A program made the position numbers and the translations under genes. A DNA stretch of 64,000 nucleotides from Christensenella sp. UBA5893 (GTDB lineage: Bacteria; Bacillota; Clostridia; Christensenellales; UBA1242): NCBI GenBank assembly GCA_002431905.1, contig DJER01000021.1:1-64000 (forward strand), written 5' to 3'. How positions within the stretch are numbered: the stretch's first letter is position 1; every line of letters starts with the position of its first letter. Below are positions 63,008 to 64,000 of this stretch, piece after piece. Below the pieces are notes generated by a model. It worked only from the letters and a program-made list of their open reading frames with translations, ran no database searches and was not told the DNA's origin.

Positions 63008-63727
63008 GTGTTTAATAGAAATAGTGTGATATATTATCACGACAAAGAAGATAATAGTTATTTAAAGCTTATAGATATTTGTACAAAAATAGGATTAAGT
63101 TTATTTGACTGTCAAAAATTGGACATATTAACTTACATAATGAAAAATATTAATCCTTTATATATAATAGTCAACAAAAGGCAAAATATAAACATGGGAC
63201 TTTTGATTGATTTTTGTAATATATATCCAAATTCTTATGTATTTCTTGTAAATTGTGGAAGTGACGAACTTGACATAGGAAATTGTTTTAAGCTAAATAA
63301 CATGGAAACTTTGTATACTAGACTTAATAATCATCACAAATTTTATGTTAATCATATGGTAAATATTGAGAATGAGAATAAATCTTTTTATAATTACATA
63401 ATTCTTGAATTGGACAAACTTTCATTTAGACCAAAACTAATTGGTGTAAAATATCTAACCGATTTGGTGTATGAGTTATATCTCAATTCTGACTCAACCC
63501 AAAATAAATGTTGCAAAGCCTACGATATGATTTCATCAAAATACAACATCTCCATCCCAAGCATTGAAAAGGCAATTAGGTTTTCAATTTTAACCGCATT
63601 TGCAAGATGTGAAAACAAACAGCTATTCTTAACAATTTCAAAAAACAACAAAACACCAACAATAAAGGAATTGGCAAACTACTTAATTGACAAACTTGTT
63701 TATATTTCTGGTGGCAGAACTTATTAA
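63008..63727 (+). CDS. Spo0A-like regulator with pseudo-receiver (239 aa)
   Basis: The start is GTG at 63008 after GGGGAGAAGAG. The C-terminal ~110 residues match the Spo0A effector domain well: LIGVKYLTDLVYELYLNSD corresponds to Spo0A IKGYLYLREAISMVYND, KAYDMISSKYNISIPSIEKA and IRFSILTAF to the recognition helix region RVERAIRHAIEVAW, and FLTISKNNKTPTIKELANYL to FGYTVSMTKAKPTNSEFIAM. The N-terminal ~120 residues look receiver-like (SVIYYHD, PLYIIVN, SYVFLVN) but lack the acidic pair and the phospho-Asp (Asn in IIVN). It is therefore unlikely to be phosphorylated by the usual relay. It has its own promoter and terminator. Confidence 0.75.
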   Translation: MFNRNSVIYYHDKEDNSYLKLIDICTKIGLSLFDCQKLDILTYIMKNINPLYIIVNKRQNINMGLLIDFCNIYPNSYVFLVNCGSDELDIGNCFKLNNMETLYTRLNNHHKFYVNHMVNIENENKSFYNYIILELDKLSFRPKLIGVKYLTDLVYELYLNSDSTQNKCCKAYDMISSKYNISIPSIEKAIRFSILTAFARCENKQLFLTISKNNKTPTIKELANYLIDKLVYISGGRTY

Positions 63728-63733
63728 AAATAG

Positions 63734-63763
63734 AAAAAGACCAACACATTGTTGGTCTTTTTT
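63734..63763. terminator. Bidirectional terminator after Spo0A-like 1
   Basis: AAAAAGACCAACA / TGTTGGTCTTTTT with a 3-nt loop. Confidence 0.9.
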
Positions 63764-63785
63764 GTTGTAATGATTGGCAAAAACG

Positions 63786-63998
63786 CTAACCATACTGACA
63801 GATTTCGGCACGTTTTATTGTACTTTCTCTTTGCAATATATGAAAATGGTTATCACTAGTTGAGAGCATTTTTGCGGTGGACTGAATATTTTTTAGATTT
63901 TCAAAACGCAAACCGGCTCCAATTTTGTTTATTAGTGTTGCAACTTTTTTATGACTTTGTATTTTAACGAAGATTTTTTTGAAGTCAATTAAACTCAA
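63786..63998 (-). CDS. C-terminal part of an unrecognised protein (edge)
   Basis: A minus-strand frame ends at 63786 and stays open to the right window edge. About 70 residues are seen, basic, with KVATLINKIGAGLRFENLKN and a C-terminus of QRESTIKRAEICQYG. A TTG at 63998 could be a start, but the frame may equally continue outside the window. The shared terminator at 63734-63763 suits a gene ending here. No family recognised. Confidence 0.35.
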   Translation of the reverse strand: MSLIDFKKIFVKIQSHKKVATLINKIGAGLRFENLKNIQSTAKMLSTSDNHFHILQRESTIKRAEICQYG

Positions 63999-64000
63999 AA

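Overview
The window is low-GC DNA that reads as a chromosome segment of an anaerobic Bacillota (Clostridia-like, probably gut-associated) bacterium. The evidence is a CIRCE heat-shock operator in front of clpB, strong AGGAG ribosome binding sites, TTGACA/TATAAT-type promoters (many with an extended TGn -10), a whiA-dnaE-pfkA cluster, a collagen-like Gly-X-Y protein, a CwlD-type amidase and Spo0A-type DNA-binding domains. The standard genetic code is used (TGA is a stop). One tRNA gene, Arg(UCG), is present; there is no rRNA, CRISPR array, insertion sequence or prophage.

Layout. 1-1229: a small accessory cassette on the minus strand, with two copies of a DUF4926-like gene (one carrying a nonsense codon) flanking an unrecognised 210-residue protein. 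1296-3988: clpB with promoter and CIRCE operator. 3989-4388 and 7132-7597: two intergenic blocks built from the same repeated modules in the same order. 4384-10266: PH-like protein, SHOCT membrane protein, RarA, GlnRS and an alpha/beta hydrolase. 10311-20973: a CwlD-like amidase and a 3,289-residue lipoprotein made of Fn3-like modules with a GLUG-type C-terminus. 21126-31338: ferritin-like relic, RluA-type pseudouridine synthase, small membrane protein, pyrimidine-nucleoside phosphorylase, calcium-type P-ATPase, UppP, ABC-F protein and a DHH phosphoesterase. 31393-38196: collagen-like protein, dUTPase, tRNA-Arg, RlmM-like methyltransferase, MscS, TilS and several unknown small proteins. 38236-53694: gyrA/gyrB, a cytoplasmic LRR protein, a YdjG/YdjI-like pair, esterase, recF, lepB, queH and ftsH. 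53888-61021: murB-php-whiA-dnaE-pfkA, fused by 4-5-nt stop/start overlaps or tiny gaps. 61124-63727: two divergently transcribed Spo0A-like regulators around an Fn3 membrane protein.

How the genes fit together. Most genes are housekeeping: protein quality control (ClpB, FtsH, LepB), replication and repair (DnaE, GyrAB, RecF, RarA, Dut), tRNA and rRNA function (GlnRS, TilS, QueH, RluA, RlmM) and envelope building (MurB, UppP, CwlD-like, MscS). The least explained parts are (i) the composite 3'-end repeat blocks, in which a perfectly conserved core sits inside a long palindrome whose sequence differs at each locus, (ii) the pair of Spo0A-like proteins with non-phosphorylatable pseudo-receivers, (iii) the giant Fn3 lipoprotein, (iv) several genes whose -10 box lies 5-9 nt from the start codon with no Shine-Dalgarno, implying leaderless or near-leaderless transcripts, and (v) a YdjG/YdjI-like envelope-stress pair without PspA.

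All calls are from reading the sequence. Family names come from motif recognition, not from a database search.
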